DNA of 64,000 nucleotides from Corynebacterium kalidii (lineage in GTDB: Bacteria; Actinomycetota; Actinomycetes; Mycobacteriales; Mycobacteriaceae). Under the pieces are notes generated by a model that was not told the origin of the DNA, made no database searches, and saw only the letters and a program-made list of their open reading frames with translations. The translations under genes and the position numbers were made by a program. Each line of letters starts with the position of its first letter. The stretch's first letter is position 1. Shown piece after piece: positions 42,251 through 50,898 of the stretch. The stretch covers positions 136,782 through 200,781 of the forward strand of contig NZ_JALIEA010000010.1 in the NCBI RefSeq assembly GCF_022869005.1, in the 5' to 3' direction.

Positions 42251-43522
42251 TCAGAGGCGGTGCTTACCGCCGTCGTCCTCCGTGTTCGGGGCGCCGGGGG
42301 CACCGGGAGCGCCCGGCGCACCGGGAGCACCGGGGGCACCGGGGGCGGCAGGAGCATCCTTCTTGACGTCCTCCTTCACCTCCGTGGCCTTCTCCTTGAC
42401 GTCCTCCGCCTTGTCGGCGACCGTGTCGGCGGCCTCCTCGACCTTCTCCTGGACCTTCTCCTCGGCCTTCTCCTCTGCCTTGGCGGCAGCGGCCTTCGGC
42501 TTCGCGGCGGCGCCGGTGGCCGGGGCGCCGGTGGTACGCGGGGTCTTCGCCGGCGCGGCGGACCCGCTGCCCTTGGCCTTCTGGGCGACGAACGCTACAG
42601 CCGCGGCGATGATGGCGAGCAGCAGGACGTTACGTCCGGTGTGCTTCTTCTTGTTCGCCTTCGCCGCCTTCTTCAGCTCCTTCGCGCGGACCTTCTCCGC
42701 CTTCTTCGAGGCGGTCTTCTTGATCTTGCGCTGTGAACGGGAGAGCTGCTTGTTGGCGGTCCGGGCGTTCTTCTCCGCGAACTTCCGTGCCTTCTTCGCC
42801 TGCTTGGCGGCCTTCTTCCTGCCCTTGGCGCCTTCCTTCTTGGCGGTCTCACCGACCTCGGAGGCGACCTCGGACGCCTGGGACCAGGCGTTCTCCAGGG
42901 ACTTGCGGGCCGACGAGCCGGCCTTGTCGGCCTTCTTCTTCGCGGCTTTGACGTCCTTGCCGTACTTCTTCGTCAGCTTCTTCTTGTTCTTCTTGGCTGC
43001 CTTACGGCCGGCCTCGCCGACCTGGGACGCGCGATCCCGGACATCGTCGATCGCGTCGCTGACCGCGTCGGACTCGAGGAAGGCCGAACCGCGTTCCTGG
43101 GCCTGGTGGAACAGCTCGCCGCCACGCTCGGCGGCGCTACGGCCCCAGCGGGTGACGGTGTCGGTGAAGTCGGCGTCGGGGGCCTGGCGCACCTGGTCGG
43201 CCAGCGCGCTGGCACGGTCACCGGCGGCGGAGGTGACGGCCGAGAGCCGCTTCTCCACGAGGTCACGCGGGCTCTCGTTCCGGCCCGCGGCCTTCCTGGC
43301 GACCTTGTGCTGACGCTTCAGGGCCTTGGCCTGCGTCTTGTCTGCCTTGGCGCGGCGCTTCTCCGCCTTCGAACCGACCTTGTCGGCCTTGCGGGTGGCC
43401 TTCGCGGCCTTCTTGCTGAGCTTCTCGGCCTTGCTGTCATGCAGGGCCTCCAGAGTGCTCTCGGCCTCCTGTACGGCGTGGTCGAGGCCCTGGGTGGTGT
43501 TGTTCTTGATGGCGTTGCTCAC
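42251..43522 (-). CDS. Lysine/alanine-rich membrane-associated protein with collagen-like C-terminus
   Basis: A 423-residue protein starting at GTG 43522 with AAAGGA upstream. It is dominated by Lys/Ala-rich helices (AEKLSKKAAKATRKADK, KKAAKQAKKARKFAEK) like histone-tail or apolipoprotein-type coiled helices. One hydrophobic segment follows HTGRN (LLLAIIAAAVAFVA, about residue 312), then a Lys/Glu/Ala helix and a Gly-Ala-Pro tail of seven GAP-type triplets. An upstream ATG at 43798 in the same frame with AGGAG would add 92 residues of different composition. The basic part probably faces the cytosol, perhaps touching DNA or anionic lipid. No named family. Confidence 0.7.
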   Translation of the reverse strand: MSNAIKNNTTQGLDHAVQEAESTLEALHDSKAEKLSKKAAKATRKADKVGSKAEKRRAKADKTQAKALKRQHKVARKAAGRNESPRDLVEKRLSAVTSAAGDRASALADQVRQAPDADFTDTVTRWGRSAAERGGELFHQAQERGSAFLESDAVSDAIDDVRDRASQVGEAGRKAAKKNKKKLTKKYGKDVKAAKKKADKAGSSARKSLENAWSQASEVASEVGETAKKEGAKGRKKAAKQAKKARKFAEKNARTANKQLSRSQRKIKKTASKKAEKVRAKELKKAAKANKKKHTGRNVLLLAIIAAAVAFVAQKAKGSGSAAPAKTPRTTGAPATGAAAKPKAAAAKAEEKAEEKVQEKVEEAADTVADKAEDVKEKATEVKEDVKKDAPAAPGAPGAPGAPGAPGAPGAPNTEDDGGKHRL

Positions 43523-44001
43523 CGTATGTCCTTTCGAGGCGGTTCTTCTCTCGGATGTTCCGGGGGCCGGGGACGCCAGGGACCGGGCTGCCCGGTCCTC
43601 GGCGAGGATCTTCTCCACGATCAACCGGTGGTGGCCCGGCGCCGAGGAGATGTCCTGCGACGGACGGTCGTCGGCGGAGGGGCGCAGGGCGTGGAGGCCG
43701 GAGACGTCGCGGACGTCACCGTTCCGGCGCCTGCCACCGAGACTCGATGACACCTGCCGTGCGGCACGTAACGCGGTGAATGCGGTAGTCGGGTCCATGG
43801 ACCGTGCGTCTCCTTCTCGTTCCCGGCGGCCGACCGGAGCAGCCGCGCAGCAGCGGAGCGGTCGGTTGTCTGTCAGTTCACTAACGGTTGTTCTGTCGAC
43901 ACAAGATGGGTCGTCATCCAACGATAACCAAATCTTCCCCCGAGGGTAGCCCGAATCGGACGATCAGGGGTGCGGGACGGTCGTCCGGTACCCTGGCGGC
44001 C
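43523..44001. other. Intergenic region between the lysine-rich protein and ppiA
   Basis: On the minus strand the frame of the lysine-rich protein stays open through most of this stretch, with an ATG at 43798 preceded by AGGAG; whether it is translated is unclear. Near the right end TACCCT (43989-43994) lies 7 bases before the ppiA ATG and would give a leaderless ppiA transcript. No other gene is seen. Confidence 0.5.
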
Positions 44002-44535
44002 ATGACTGTTCAGAAAACCGCGACAGCGACCCTGCACACCAACTACGGCGACATCGCCATCGACCTCTTCGGCGACCACTCGCCGGCCACCGTGAAGAAC
44101 TTCGTCGGCCTGGCCACCGGCGACAAGGAGAAGGCCCCCTACACCACGGAGAACGCCTCCGGTGCCACCGAGGGACCGTTCTTCGACGGTGCGCTCTTCC
44201 ACCGCATCATCGACGGCTTCATGATCCAGGGCGGCGACCCGACCGGCACCGGCCGCGGCGGCCCGGGTTACCAGTTCGCCAACGAGAACCACCCGGAACT
44301 GCAGTTCGACCGTCCCTTCCTCGTCGCCATGGCCAACGCCGGCCGCGACACCAACGGTTCGCAGTTCTTCATCACCGTCGGGGCGCACCCCCACCTCAAC
44401 GGCGGCTACACCATCTTCGGCGAGGTCACCGACAAGGAGTCCCAGAAGGTCGTCGCCAAGATCTCCCGCGTCTCCACCGACCGCATGGACCGTCCCGCCG
44501 AGGACGTCGTCATCGAGTCCGTGGACGTGGCCTGA
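44002..44535 (+). CDS. ppiA: Peptidyl-prolyl cis-trans isomerase (cyclophilin)
   Basis: A 177-residue cyclophilin without signal peptide, ATG 44002. Active-site residues are in FHRIIDGFMIQGGDPTGTG and FLVAMANAGRDTNGSQFFIT. It speeds proline isomerisation during folding in the cytosol. Its place before the rhomboid and crgA genes is the conserved order near oriC in corynebacteria and mycobacteria. The -10-like TACCCT at 43989-43994 suggests a leaderless message. Confidence 0.95.
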   Translation: MTVQKTATATLHTNYGDIAIDLFGDHSPATVKNFVGLATGDKEKAPYTTENASGATEGPFFDGALFHRIIDGFMIQGGDPTGTGRGGPGYQFANENHPELQFDRPFLVAMANAGRDTNGSQFFITVGAHPHLNGGYTIFGEVTDKESQKVVAKISRVSTDRMDRPAEDVVIESVDVA

Positions 44536-44594
44536 TCGCCAGGCGTTTCTTCGCCGGGGCCCCGGCGACGGCGGGGCTGGTCCTCGCCTGCCTG

Positions 44595-45152
44595 GTGGCG
44601 TACGTGGTCACCGGGGTCGACAGCGGGAGCCTGTCCCGCCCGGCGTCGGCGCCAGGGGTGGCGTGGGACCTCATGGTCGACCCGCTGCTGATCACCGCGG
44701 ACGGGCAGTGGTGGCGCCTGGTCACCGGGGCGTTCGTGCATCTCGACCCCGGTCATCTCCTGATGAACATGCTGCTCATCGGGCTGATCGGCCGGGAGCT
44801 CGAGCGGGCCTACGGGACCCTCACCATGGTGGCGTCGATGCTGTTCTGCGCCGTCGGGGGTGGGCTCGCCGTGGTCTGGCTCCAGCCGGACAGCGTCGTC
44901 GGCGGGGCCTCGGCCATCGGCTACGGGATGTTCGCCATGCTGGTCGGCCTGTCCCTGGAGCGGCGGACGGACATCCGCGCCCCGATCGTGCTGATCGTGG
45001 TCAACCTGGCGTATTCGGCGACCGCCGGCGGGGTCTCCCTGCCCGGTCACCTCGGCGGGCTGGCCGCCGGTGCGGTGGTCGCGGTCGTGCTGACCGCGGT
45101 CCGTCGCAGACGGGCTACTTCCAGCCCATGGTCATCAACAGACCCACGATGA
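44595..45152 (+). CDS. Rhomboid-family intramembrane serine protease
   Basis: A 185-residue protein as read from GTG 44595, but the frame is open and family-like upstream to a CTG at 44532 that touches the ppiA stop (reading LIARRFFAGAPATAGLVLACL), which would complete the first membrane helix. There is no ATG, GTG or TTG in that stretch. Six helices; the catalytic Ser is in [13 protein letters not shown] (GxSx) and the His in [27 protein letters not shown] is the typical helix-2 motif. It cleaves membrane proteins within the bilayer; targets unknown. It overlaps crgA tail to tail by 38 bases. Confidence 0.88.
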   Translation: MAYVVTGVDSGSLSRPASAPGVAWDLMVDPLLITADGQWWRLVTGAFVHLDPGHLLMNMLLIGLIGRELERAYGTLTMVASMLFCAVGGGLAVVWLQPDSVVGGASAIGYGMFAMLVGLSLERRTDIRAPIVLIVVNLAYSATAGGVSLPGHLGGLAAGAVVAVVLTAVRRRRATSSPWSSTDPR

Positions 45153-45399
45153 AGAGCCCGAAGCCGATCAGGTAGTTCCATGCGTTCAGGTCCGCCATGA
45201 AGGGGATCTGCGGGCCGGCGATGTAGTTCACGACCAGCCAGGCCAGGCCCAGCAGCATCAGGCCGAGCATGAGGACGATGTACCAGCGTGACGTCCCGGT
45301 CGCGTTGAGCTTGACCGGCGTGCGGCGGTCGGCGGCGGATGCGCCGACGGAGGTGGCGGAGTTGTCCTCCGGCGAATCGGAGATCCGAGACTTCGGCAT
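45115..45399 (-). CDS. crgA: Cell division protein CrgA
   Basis: A 94-residue protein with the CrgA layout: a basic, polar N-terminus (MPKSRISDS...), two membrane helices (about 39-61 and 71-90) and a short tail MTMGWK. CrgA helps recruit FtsI and other septal proteins and coordinates division with growth in actinobacteria. Its position near pknB is conserved, although here 6 kb of other genes intervene. Confidence 0.95.
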   Translation of the reverse strand: MPKSRISDSPEDNSATSVGASAADRRTPVKLNATGTSRWYIVLMLGLMLLGLAWLVVNYIAGPQIPFMADLNAWNYLIGFGLFIVGLLMTMGWK

Positions 45400-45491
45400 G
45401 TGTATCCCTCACTGACATGGTGACGTGTTCGAACTGAACCAACCCTACCAGCACGAACCCGGGCCCCCCGGTACGGGATAGTATGGGCGCC

Positions 45492-46166
45492 ATGCGCATC
45501 CTCGTCATCGACAACTACGACAGTTTCGTCTACAACCTCGTGCAGTACCTCGGGGAACTCGGCGAGGACTGCACCGTGTGGCGTAACGACGCGGCGGAGC
45601 TCGGGGACACCGCCGCGGACCTCGCCGGTGCCCTGGAACCGTTCGACGCGGTGTTGGTCTCCCCGGGGCCCGGCGACCCGTCCTCCGCGGGACGGACGCT
45701 GGACGTGGTCGCGCACTGCGCCGCCCACCGGGTGCCGATGCTGGGCGTGTGCCTGGGGCACCAGGCGCTGGCCCAGCACTTCGGTGCCGACGTCGTCCGC
45801 GCCGACGAGATCTTCCACGGCAAGACCAGCCCCGTCACCCACGACGGCACCGGCGTCCTCACCGGGATCCCGAGCCCGTTCACCGTGGCCCGCTACCACT
45901 CGCTGACGGTCGACCCGGCCACGGTGCCGGAGGAACTCGTCGTGGTCGGACAGGTCGCCTCCGGCATGATCATGGCCATGCGCCACGCGACGCTGCCACT
46001 GCATTCCGTCCAGTTCCACCCCGAGTCGGTGATGACCGGGAACGGGCACCGCATCCTGGCGAACTGGCTGTCGGACGCCGGCCGGCCCGTCGACGAGGCG
46101 GAGCTGGCCCGGTTGACGGAGCGTCACGCCGCGACGCTGGCCGGGGCCGCGGCCGTGGCGGGCTGA
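45492..46166 (+). CDS. Glutamine amidotransferase, aminodeoxychorismate/anthranilate synthase component II
   Basis: A 224-residue class I amidotransferase: RILVIDNYDSFVYNLVQYL at the start, nucleophile Cys in LGVCLGHQALAQ, and His/Glu in SVQFHPESVMT. It supplies ammonia from glutamine for p-aminobenzoate (PabA) or anthranilate (TrpG) synthesis; an unlinked copy in this position is usually the PabA-like one. TAGTAT at 45479-45484 is 7 bases before the ATG, so the transcript is probably leaderless. An ATG at 45483 lies within that -10 and is less likely. Confidence 0.88.
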   Translation: MRILVIDNYDSFVYNLVQYLGELGEDCTVWRNDAAELGDTAADLAGALEPFDAVLVSPGPGDPSSAGRTLDVVAHCAAHRVPMLGVCLGHQALAQHFGADVVRADEIFHGKTSPVTHDGTGVLTGIPSPFTVARYHSLTVDPATVPEELVVVGQVASGMIMAMRHATLPLHSVQFHPESVMTGNGHRILANWLSDAGRPVDEAELARLTERHAATLAGAAAVAG

Positions 46167-46270
46167 ATAGTCGATTATTCCGAATCTGTGTGATTTTGCC
46201 GGAGAAATAGTACGATAGTTCCTGTTGTGCCGTGTTCGTCGTGAGCCGGTGTGAAACAGGAGGAGCTACC

Positions 46271-47026
46271 GTGGAAGAGTGCAGGAAAGTCGTCGGGACG
46301 GCGGCGGAGGCCGTGGCGGGGATCGACCCGGGGTCGAGTCTCGCCGTCGGCGGATTCGGCCTGGTCGGAGTCCCCGACGCGCTGATCGCCGCCCTGGTCG
46401 ACACCGGGGTCGACGAGCTGGAGGTGTTCTCCAACAACTGCGGGGTGGACGACTGGGGCCTCGGCCCGCTGCTCGTGCAGCACCGCATCCGTCGTGTCGT
46501 CGCCTCCTACGTCGGGGAGAACAAGGAGTTCGCCCGTCAGTACCTCGCCGGTGAGCTGGAGGTCGAACTGACCCCGCAGGGCACGCTGGCGGAGAGGCTG
46601 CGTGCGGCAGGGACCGGCGTCCCGGCCTTCTACACTCCTGCCGGGGTAGGCACGCCCGTCGCCGACGGCGGCCTGCCGTGGCGGTACAACGGGGACGGCA
46701 GCGTCGCGGTCGCGTCACCACCGAAGGAGGTCCGTGAGTTCCACGGACGGCGCTACGTCCTCGAGGAGGCGTTGCCGGCCGACGTCGGACTCGTCCACGC
46801 CGTCCGTGGGGACACGGAGGGGAACCTGGTGTTCGCGAAGTCCGCGATGAACTTCAACCCGTTGTGCGCCATGGCCGGTGCCGTGACCGTGGCTGAAGTC
46901 GAGGAACTGGTGGAACCCGGGGAAATCGACCCCGCGGAGGTCCACCTCCCGGGCATCTTCGTGCAGCGGATCGTGGAGACCGGCCCGCAGGAGAAGCGGA
47001 TCGAGAAGAGGACGGTGGCGGCATGA
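46271..47026 (+). CDS. 3-oxoacid CoA-transferase subunit A
   Basis: A 251-residue subunit (PcaI/ScoA type). GTG 46271 is chosen because AGGAGG lies 7 bases before it. The glycine-rich opening [18 protein letters not shown] and [16 protein letters not shown] are characteristic of the family I CoA-transferase alpha subunit. With the next gene it moves CoA from succinyl-CoA to a 3-oxoacid (acetoacetate or 3-oxoadipate). Stop overlaps subunit B (ATGA). It is the first gene of a catabolic cassette inserted between pabA/trpG and pknB. Confidence 0.93.
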   Translation: MEECRKVVGTAAEAVAGIDPGSSLAVGGFGLVGVPDALIAALVDTGVDELEVFSNNCGVDDWGLGPLLVQHRIRRVVASYVGENKEFARQYLAGELEVELTPQGTLAERLRAAGTGVPAFYTPAGVGTPVADGGLPWRYNGDGSVAVASPPKEVREFHGRRYVLEEALPADVGLVHAVRGDTEGNLVFAKSAMNFNPLCAMAGAVTVAEVEELVEPGEIDPAEVHLPGIFVQRIVETGPQEKRIEKRTVAA

Positions 47027-47676
47027 GCTGGACACGGGAAGAGATGGCCGCACGCGCCGCACAGGAACTGCAGCCGGGACAGTACGTGAACCTCGGTATC
47101 GGCCTGCCGACGCTGATCCCCGGCCACCTGCCGAAGGATGTCGACGTCACGCTCCACAGCGAGAACGGGATCCTGGGCACAGGCCCCTACCCGGCGGCCG
47201 ACAGGGTGGACCCCGACCTCATCAACGCCGGCAAGGAGACGGTCACGGTCAACCCCGGGGCGTCGTTCTTCGACTCCGCCCTGTCCTTCGGGATGATCCG
47301 CGGCGGGCACGTCGACGTGGCGGTCCTGGGAGGCATGCAGGTCTCGCGTCGCGGTGACCTGGCGAACTGGATGGTCCCCGGGAAGATGGTCAAGGGGATG
47401 GGCGGTGCGATGGACCTGGTGCACGGCGCCGGCCGCGTCATCGTGCTGATGAACCATACCGCGCGGGACGGTACTGCCAAGATCCTGACCGAATGCGACC
47501 TCCCGCTGACCGGCCAGGCCGTGGTGGACCGGATCATCACGGACCTCGCCGTCATCGACGTCGACCGGAGCGCCGGTCCTGCCGGACGGCTGGTCCTGCG
47601 GGAGACCGCGCCGGGGACCACGGTCGGGCAGGTCATCGCCGCGACCGGGGCGGACCTGGACGTCGACCTCCACTAA
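47023..47676 (+). CDS. 3-oxoacid CoA-transferase subunit B
   Basis: A 217-residue beta subunit (PcaJ/ScoB type) with the catalytic Glu47 in [12 protein letters not shown], which forms the glutamyl-CoA intermediate, and the conserved [26 protein letters not shown]. It is translationally coupled to subunit A. Together they give succinyl-CoA:3-oxoacid CoA-transferase, which commits ring-cleavage or ketone-body products to thiolysis. No matching thiolase is visible in the window. Confidence 0.93.
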   Translation: MSWTREEMAARAAQELQPGQYVNLGIGLPTLIPGHLPKDVDVTLHSENGILGTGPYPAADRVDPDLINAGKETVTVNPGASFFDSALSFGMIRGGHVDVAVLGGMQVSRRGDLANWMVPGKMVKGMGGAMDLVHGAGRVIVLMNHTARDGTAKILTECDLPLTGQAVVDRIITDLAVIDVDRSAGPAGRLVLRETAPGTTVGQVIAATGADLDVDLH

Positions 47677-47704
47677 CCCCCCTCAGAGAGCGGAGGGCGC
47701 GCCG

Positions 47705-48646
47705 TCACACAGGGCGCGTCCACTCGACCCGACGTGCGCGCGGGACCGGGTGGACCTCGACGCCTTCCACGACGGTGTTGGTGACGGTGCCGATGCCCTG
47801 GACCGTCATGCTGACGGTGTCGCCGACGGTGATCGGGGAGGGGTCGGTCTCGCCGGTCCACCCCCAGAACTCCGCCAGGCAGCCGCCACCGCAGGTGCCG
47901 CTGCCGAGGACGTCGCCCCGACGGACCCACGTTCCGCGGCTGGCGTAGGAGACGAGTTCCGCGAAGGACCAGGCCATGTGCGAGAGGACGTCCTCGGCGA
48001 TCAGACGGTCGTTGATCCGCAGCTCCATCCGGAGGGTGAAGTGGTCACCGTCGCGGTACTTCTCGAGTTCATCGAGGGTCACCACGACCGGGCCCAGGGT
48101 GGAGGCCGAGTCCTTCCCCTTCGCGGGGCCCAGCCCCACCTTCATCTCCGCGGTCTGCAGGTCACGGGCGGACCAGTCGTTGAGGATGGTGAAACCCCCG
48201 ATGTGGTCCCACGCCTCCTCGACGCTGAGGTTGAACCCGTCCCTGGAGATCACCGCCGCGACCTCGAGCTCCACGTCGAAACGCTCCGAACCCGGGGGGA
48301 CGCGGACGTCCTGGCCGGAACCGGTCGCCGCATGGGGGTTGGTGAAGTAGAAGGACGGGGCCTCGTACCAGGCCTCCGGGGCGCCCTCGCCGTCGGTGAC
48401 GGCGCGCATGGACCCGGCGGTGTGCTGTTCGAAGGTGATGAAGTCGCGCATGGACGTCACGGGCAGGGGCGGTTCCAGGGGGCCCAGGTCGTCCAGGGCG
48501 ACCGTCCCGGTGGTCGGGATCTCCGGGGCCCGGGGATCGAGGGCGTCCAGGGGGTCCCGGTCACGGGTGAAGAGATGTACCTGGTTCTGGTCGTCCAGGC
48601 GTCCGAAACGTCGGACCCCGTCGACGGTCGCTGAGATGATGCGCAT
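47705..48646 (-). CDS. Fumarylacetoacetate hydrolase-family protein
   Basis: A 313-residue enzyme. Metal-binding acidic residues of the FAH fold appear in RFDVELEVAAVIS, followed by GFTILNDWSARDLQ and GPAKGKDSASTLGPVVV, and GDVLGSGTCGGGCLAE near the end. It resembles the fumarylacetoacetase/acylpyruvate hydrolase branch, which splits C-C bonds of beta-diketo acids from aromatic ring cleavage. It is the last gene of an operon after the cyclase-family gene (3-base gap), converging on the CoA-transferase genes. Confidence 0.9.
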   Translation of the reverse strand: MRIISATVDGVRRFGRLDDQNQVHLFTRDRDPLDALDPRAPEIPTTGTVALDDLGPLEPPLPVTSMRDFITFEQHTAGSMRAVTDGEGAPEAWYEAPSFYFTNPHAATGSGQDVRVPPGSERFDVELEVAAVISRDGFNLSVEEAWDHIGGFTILNDWSARDLQTAEMKVGLGPAKGKDSASTLGPVVVTLDELEKYRDGDHFTLRMELRINDRLIAEDVLSHMAWSFAELVSYASRGTWVRRGDVLGSGTCGGGCLAEFWGWTGETDPSPITVGDTVSMTVQGIGTVTNTVVEGVEVHPVPRARRVEWTRPV

Positions 48647-48649
48647 GTC

Positions 48650-49435
48650 CTATTCCCCGTCCTTGTCGTCGATGATGGCCACGGCCCGCGTCCACCCGGC
48701 CGAGGCCGCGTGGATCTTGACCGGCAGGCACGAGACCGTGAAGCCGGTCGAGGGGAGTGCCTCGAGGTTGTGGAGCTTCTCGATGTGGCAGTACCCGATG
48801 TCGCGGCCGGCCTTGTGGCCCTCCCAGATGATGCTGGGGTCGTGGTCCTGTCCGTACCGTCGCGCCGTGTAGGAGAACGGTGCGTCCCAGCTCCAGGCGT
48901 CCGTGCCGGTGACGCGGACACCCTGGTTGAGCAGGTGGAGGGTCGCGTCGCGTCCCATCCCGCACCCGGTGTCGACGTAGTCGTCCTCGCCGTAGCGCAC
49001 ACCGGCGGCGGTGTTGACCAGGACGATGTCGAGCGGGCGGAGCGTGTGGCCGATACGGTCGAGTTCAGCATCGATGTCGGCGGGCTGGACCACGTAGCCG
49101 TCGTCGAGGTGGCGGAAGTCGAGCTTCACGCCGGGGCGCAGGCACCAGTCGAGCGGGACCTCGTCGATGGTGATCGCACGCTCCCCGCCGTCCATCGTGG
49201 AGGCGTAGTGGTAGGGGGCGTCGAGATGGGTGCCGGTGTGCGTGGTCATGGTGACCCGCTCGATCGCCCAACCCTCGCCGGCGGGGAGGTCGGAGGTCTC
49301 GGCCCCCGGGAAGAAGGCCACCAAGTCCTCGGCGGACTGCCTGTGGTTGATGTAGGTGATGTCGGGACGGTGCCCGGGTGGGTCCGAGGCGATGCCGGCC
49401 CGCAGGTCGACGGAGATGTCGATCAGTTGTGGCAT
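48650..49435 (-). CDS. Cyclase-family hydrolase (kynurenine-formamidase-like)
   Basis: A 261-residue metal-dependent hydrolase with the family motif HTGTHLDAPYH (zinc ligands) near residue 88 and later DTGCGM. Relatives include kynurenine formamidase KynB and isatin hydrolase, which open amide or lactam rings. With the FAH-family enzyme and carrier in the same operon it probably opens or deacylates a cyclic aromatic-derived compound. The actual substrate is not deducible. Confidence 0.88.
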   Translation of the reverse strand: MPQLIDISVDLRAGIASDPPGHRPDITYINHRQSAEDLVAFFPGAETSDLPAGEGWAIERVTMTTHTGTHLDAPYHYASTMDGGERAITIDEVPLDWCLRPGVKLDFRHLDDGYVVQPADIDAELDRIGHTLRPLDIVLVNTAAGVRYGEDDYVDTGCGMGRDATLHLLNQGVRVTGTDAWSWDAPFSYTARRYGQDHDPSIIWEGHKAGRDIGYCHIEKLHNLEALPSTGFTVSCLPVKIHAASAGWTRAVAIIDDKDGE

Positions 49436-49460
49436 GACTGTACTCCTGGGAGGTTGGTTG

Positions 49461-50726
49461 TTACGCGGTCGTGGTGGTGGGACGTCGGGTCCCGTCCCCC
49501 GGCCGGTCAGCGTCGTCGCCGGCCGAGGATTCGGGCAGTTCTCTGGTGTCGCGGGGCAACAGGAGCGTGACCGCGGCCCCGACGAGGAACAGGATGCCGG
49601 CGATCACGAGTCCGGCGGCGAGTGAGGCGACACCGGCGAGGGCGCCGAACAGCAGCGGGGCGAAGGCCGAGATCCCGCGTCCCACGTTGAAGCAGAATCC
49701 GGAACCGGTCGCCCGGACCCGGGTCGGGTAGATACCGCTGAGGTAGGGGCCGAAGAGCCCGGCGAAGGTCATGAAGAAGGCGTAGGCCGGGCCGAGGAGC
49801 AGGAGTCCGGTCTCGTTCGTGACGACCCCGTACAAGGGCATGAGCAGGCCGGCACCGACCATGGCGGTGATCAGGGCGAAACGCTTGCCGAACCTGTCGG
49901 CGATGATCCCGAAGACGTTGTAGCCGATGAACATGCCCAGGTTCAGCCAGGTCATGAACGTGCCGACCGTCTGTGCGTCGAGGCCCCGTTCGTTCTCCAG
50001 GTAACTCGGCAACCAGGTGCTCGACCCGTAGAAGGCGATGAACGCCAACGAGGCGACGATGCTGGCCAGCACCGTTGTCCGCAGGTACGGCGGCGCCACG
50101 ATCTCGCGGATCGATGAGCTCGATTTCTCCGGGGTCCCGGTGCCGCCGGGATGCGGGAGGTTCCGCTCGTCCAGCCACATCTGGGACTCGCGGAAGCAGA
50201 AGATCACGATGGCCAGGGGGAGGAGTGCGCCGAGACCGGCGACAAGGAACATCTCACGCCAGTGGGGCAGCATGAACCCGGAGAGCTGGGCGGCGACCAG
50301 GCCACCGATCGGGTAGGACGAGAGGACGAAGGTGAGGGCGACGGCGCGTCGTTCTTTCGGCCAGTTCTCGGTCACGAAGGTGGAGATCACGCTCCACACA
50401 CCGCCTAGCCCGAGACCCGAGATGAACCGCACGATGATGAACACCGTGAGATTCGGGACGACGACGATGACCGAGGTGAAGACGATGAAGATGGCGACGC
50501 ACACCAGCAGGGCGAACCTGCGACCTCTGGAGTCGGCCAGTGACCCCATCACCGGACCACCGACACCCATGCCGAGCAAGGTCGCCGTGGCCAGGAGGCC
50601 GGCCTGTGTGGCGGTGATCCCGAGGTCCGACGAGATCGCCGGGAGAGCGAGGGAGAGCAACAGAATCTCGAGGGCGTCGAACATGTAGATGATGAAGGAG
50701 CCGACGAGGATGATCCATTTGTACAT
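49461..50726 (-). CDS. MFS transporter, aromatic-acid/metabolite:H+ symporter type
   Basis: A 421-residue carrier from ATG 50726, which follows GGAAGGGA; a 33-residue longer start adds no membrane sequence. Twelve helices; motif A after helix 2 is GSLADSRGRRFALL, and DALEILLLSLALP in helix 1 (Asp in TM1) is typical of the AAHS/sialate–benzoate symporter group. It likely imports the acid degraded by the two hydrolases encoded downstream. It is divergent from the GntR regulator. Confidence 0.9.
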   Translation of the reverse strand: MYKWIILVGSFIIYMFDALEILLLSLALPAISSDLGITATQAGLLATATLLGMGVGGPVMGSLADSRGRRFALLVCVAIFIVFTSVIVVVPNLTVFIIVRFISGLGLGGVWSVISTFVTENWPKERRAVALTFVLSSYPIGGLVAAQLSGFMLPHWREMFLVAGLGALLPLAIVIFCFRESQMWLDERNLPHPGGTGTPEKSSSSIREIVAPPYLRTTVLASIVASLAFIAFYGSSTWLPSYLENERGLDAQTVGTFMTWLNLGMFIGYNVFGIIADRFGKRFALITAMVGAGLLMPLYGVVTNETGLLLLGPAYAFFMTFAGLFGPYLSGIYPTRVRATGSGFCFNVGRGISAFAPLLFGALAGVASLAAGLVIAGILFLVGAAVTLLLPRDTRELPESSAGDDADRPGDGTRRPTTTTA

Positions 50727-50856
50727 GTGGTCCCTTCCAGGGAAGAAGGCTGACGGGGAGCGGCGTCGGCCGTGGCTGGCCTCACATAGACTGGACGATG
50801 TGACGTACATTGCCGCTCGAGTCACTTTTGCATAGCAATGAACTGCTTGTCAATGG

Positions 50857-50883
50857 ATAATCGACATCAAACAAAATAATCGA
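50857..50883. promoter_or_regulatory. Direct repeat ATAATCGA, candidate GntR operator
   Basis: ATAATCGA occurs at 50857-50864 and 50876-50883, 19 bases apart (about two helical turns), in an AT-rich stretch between the divergent MFS and GntR genes. A TGTC/GACA pair (50849-50852 and 50862-50865) overlaps it. Position and spacing suit an autoregulated GntR site. Confidence 0.45.
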
Positions 50884-50898
50884 TTCTGGAGGATGAGG

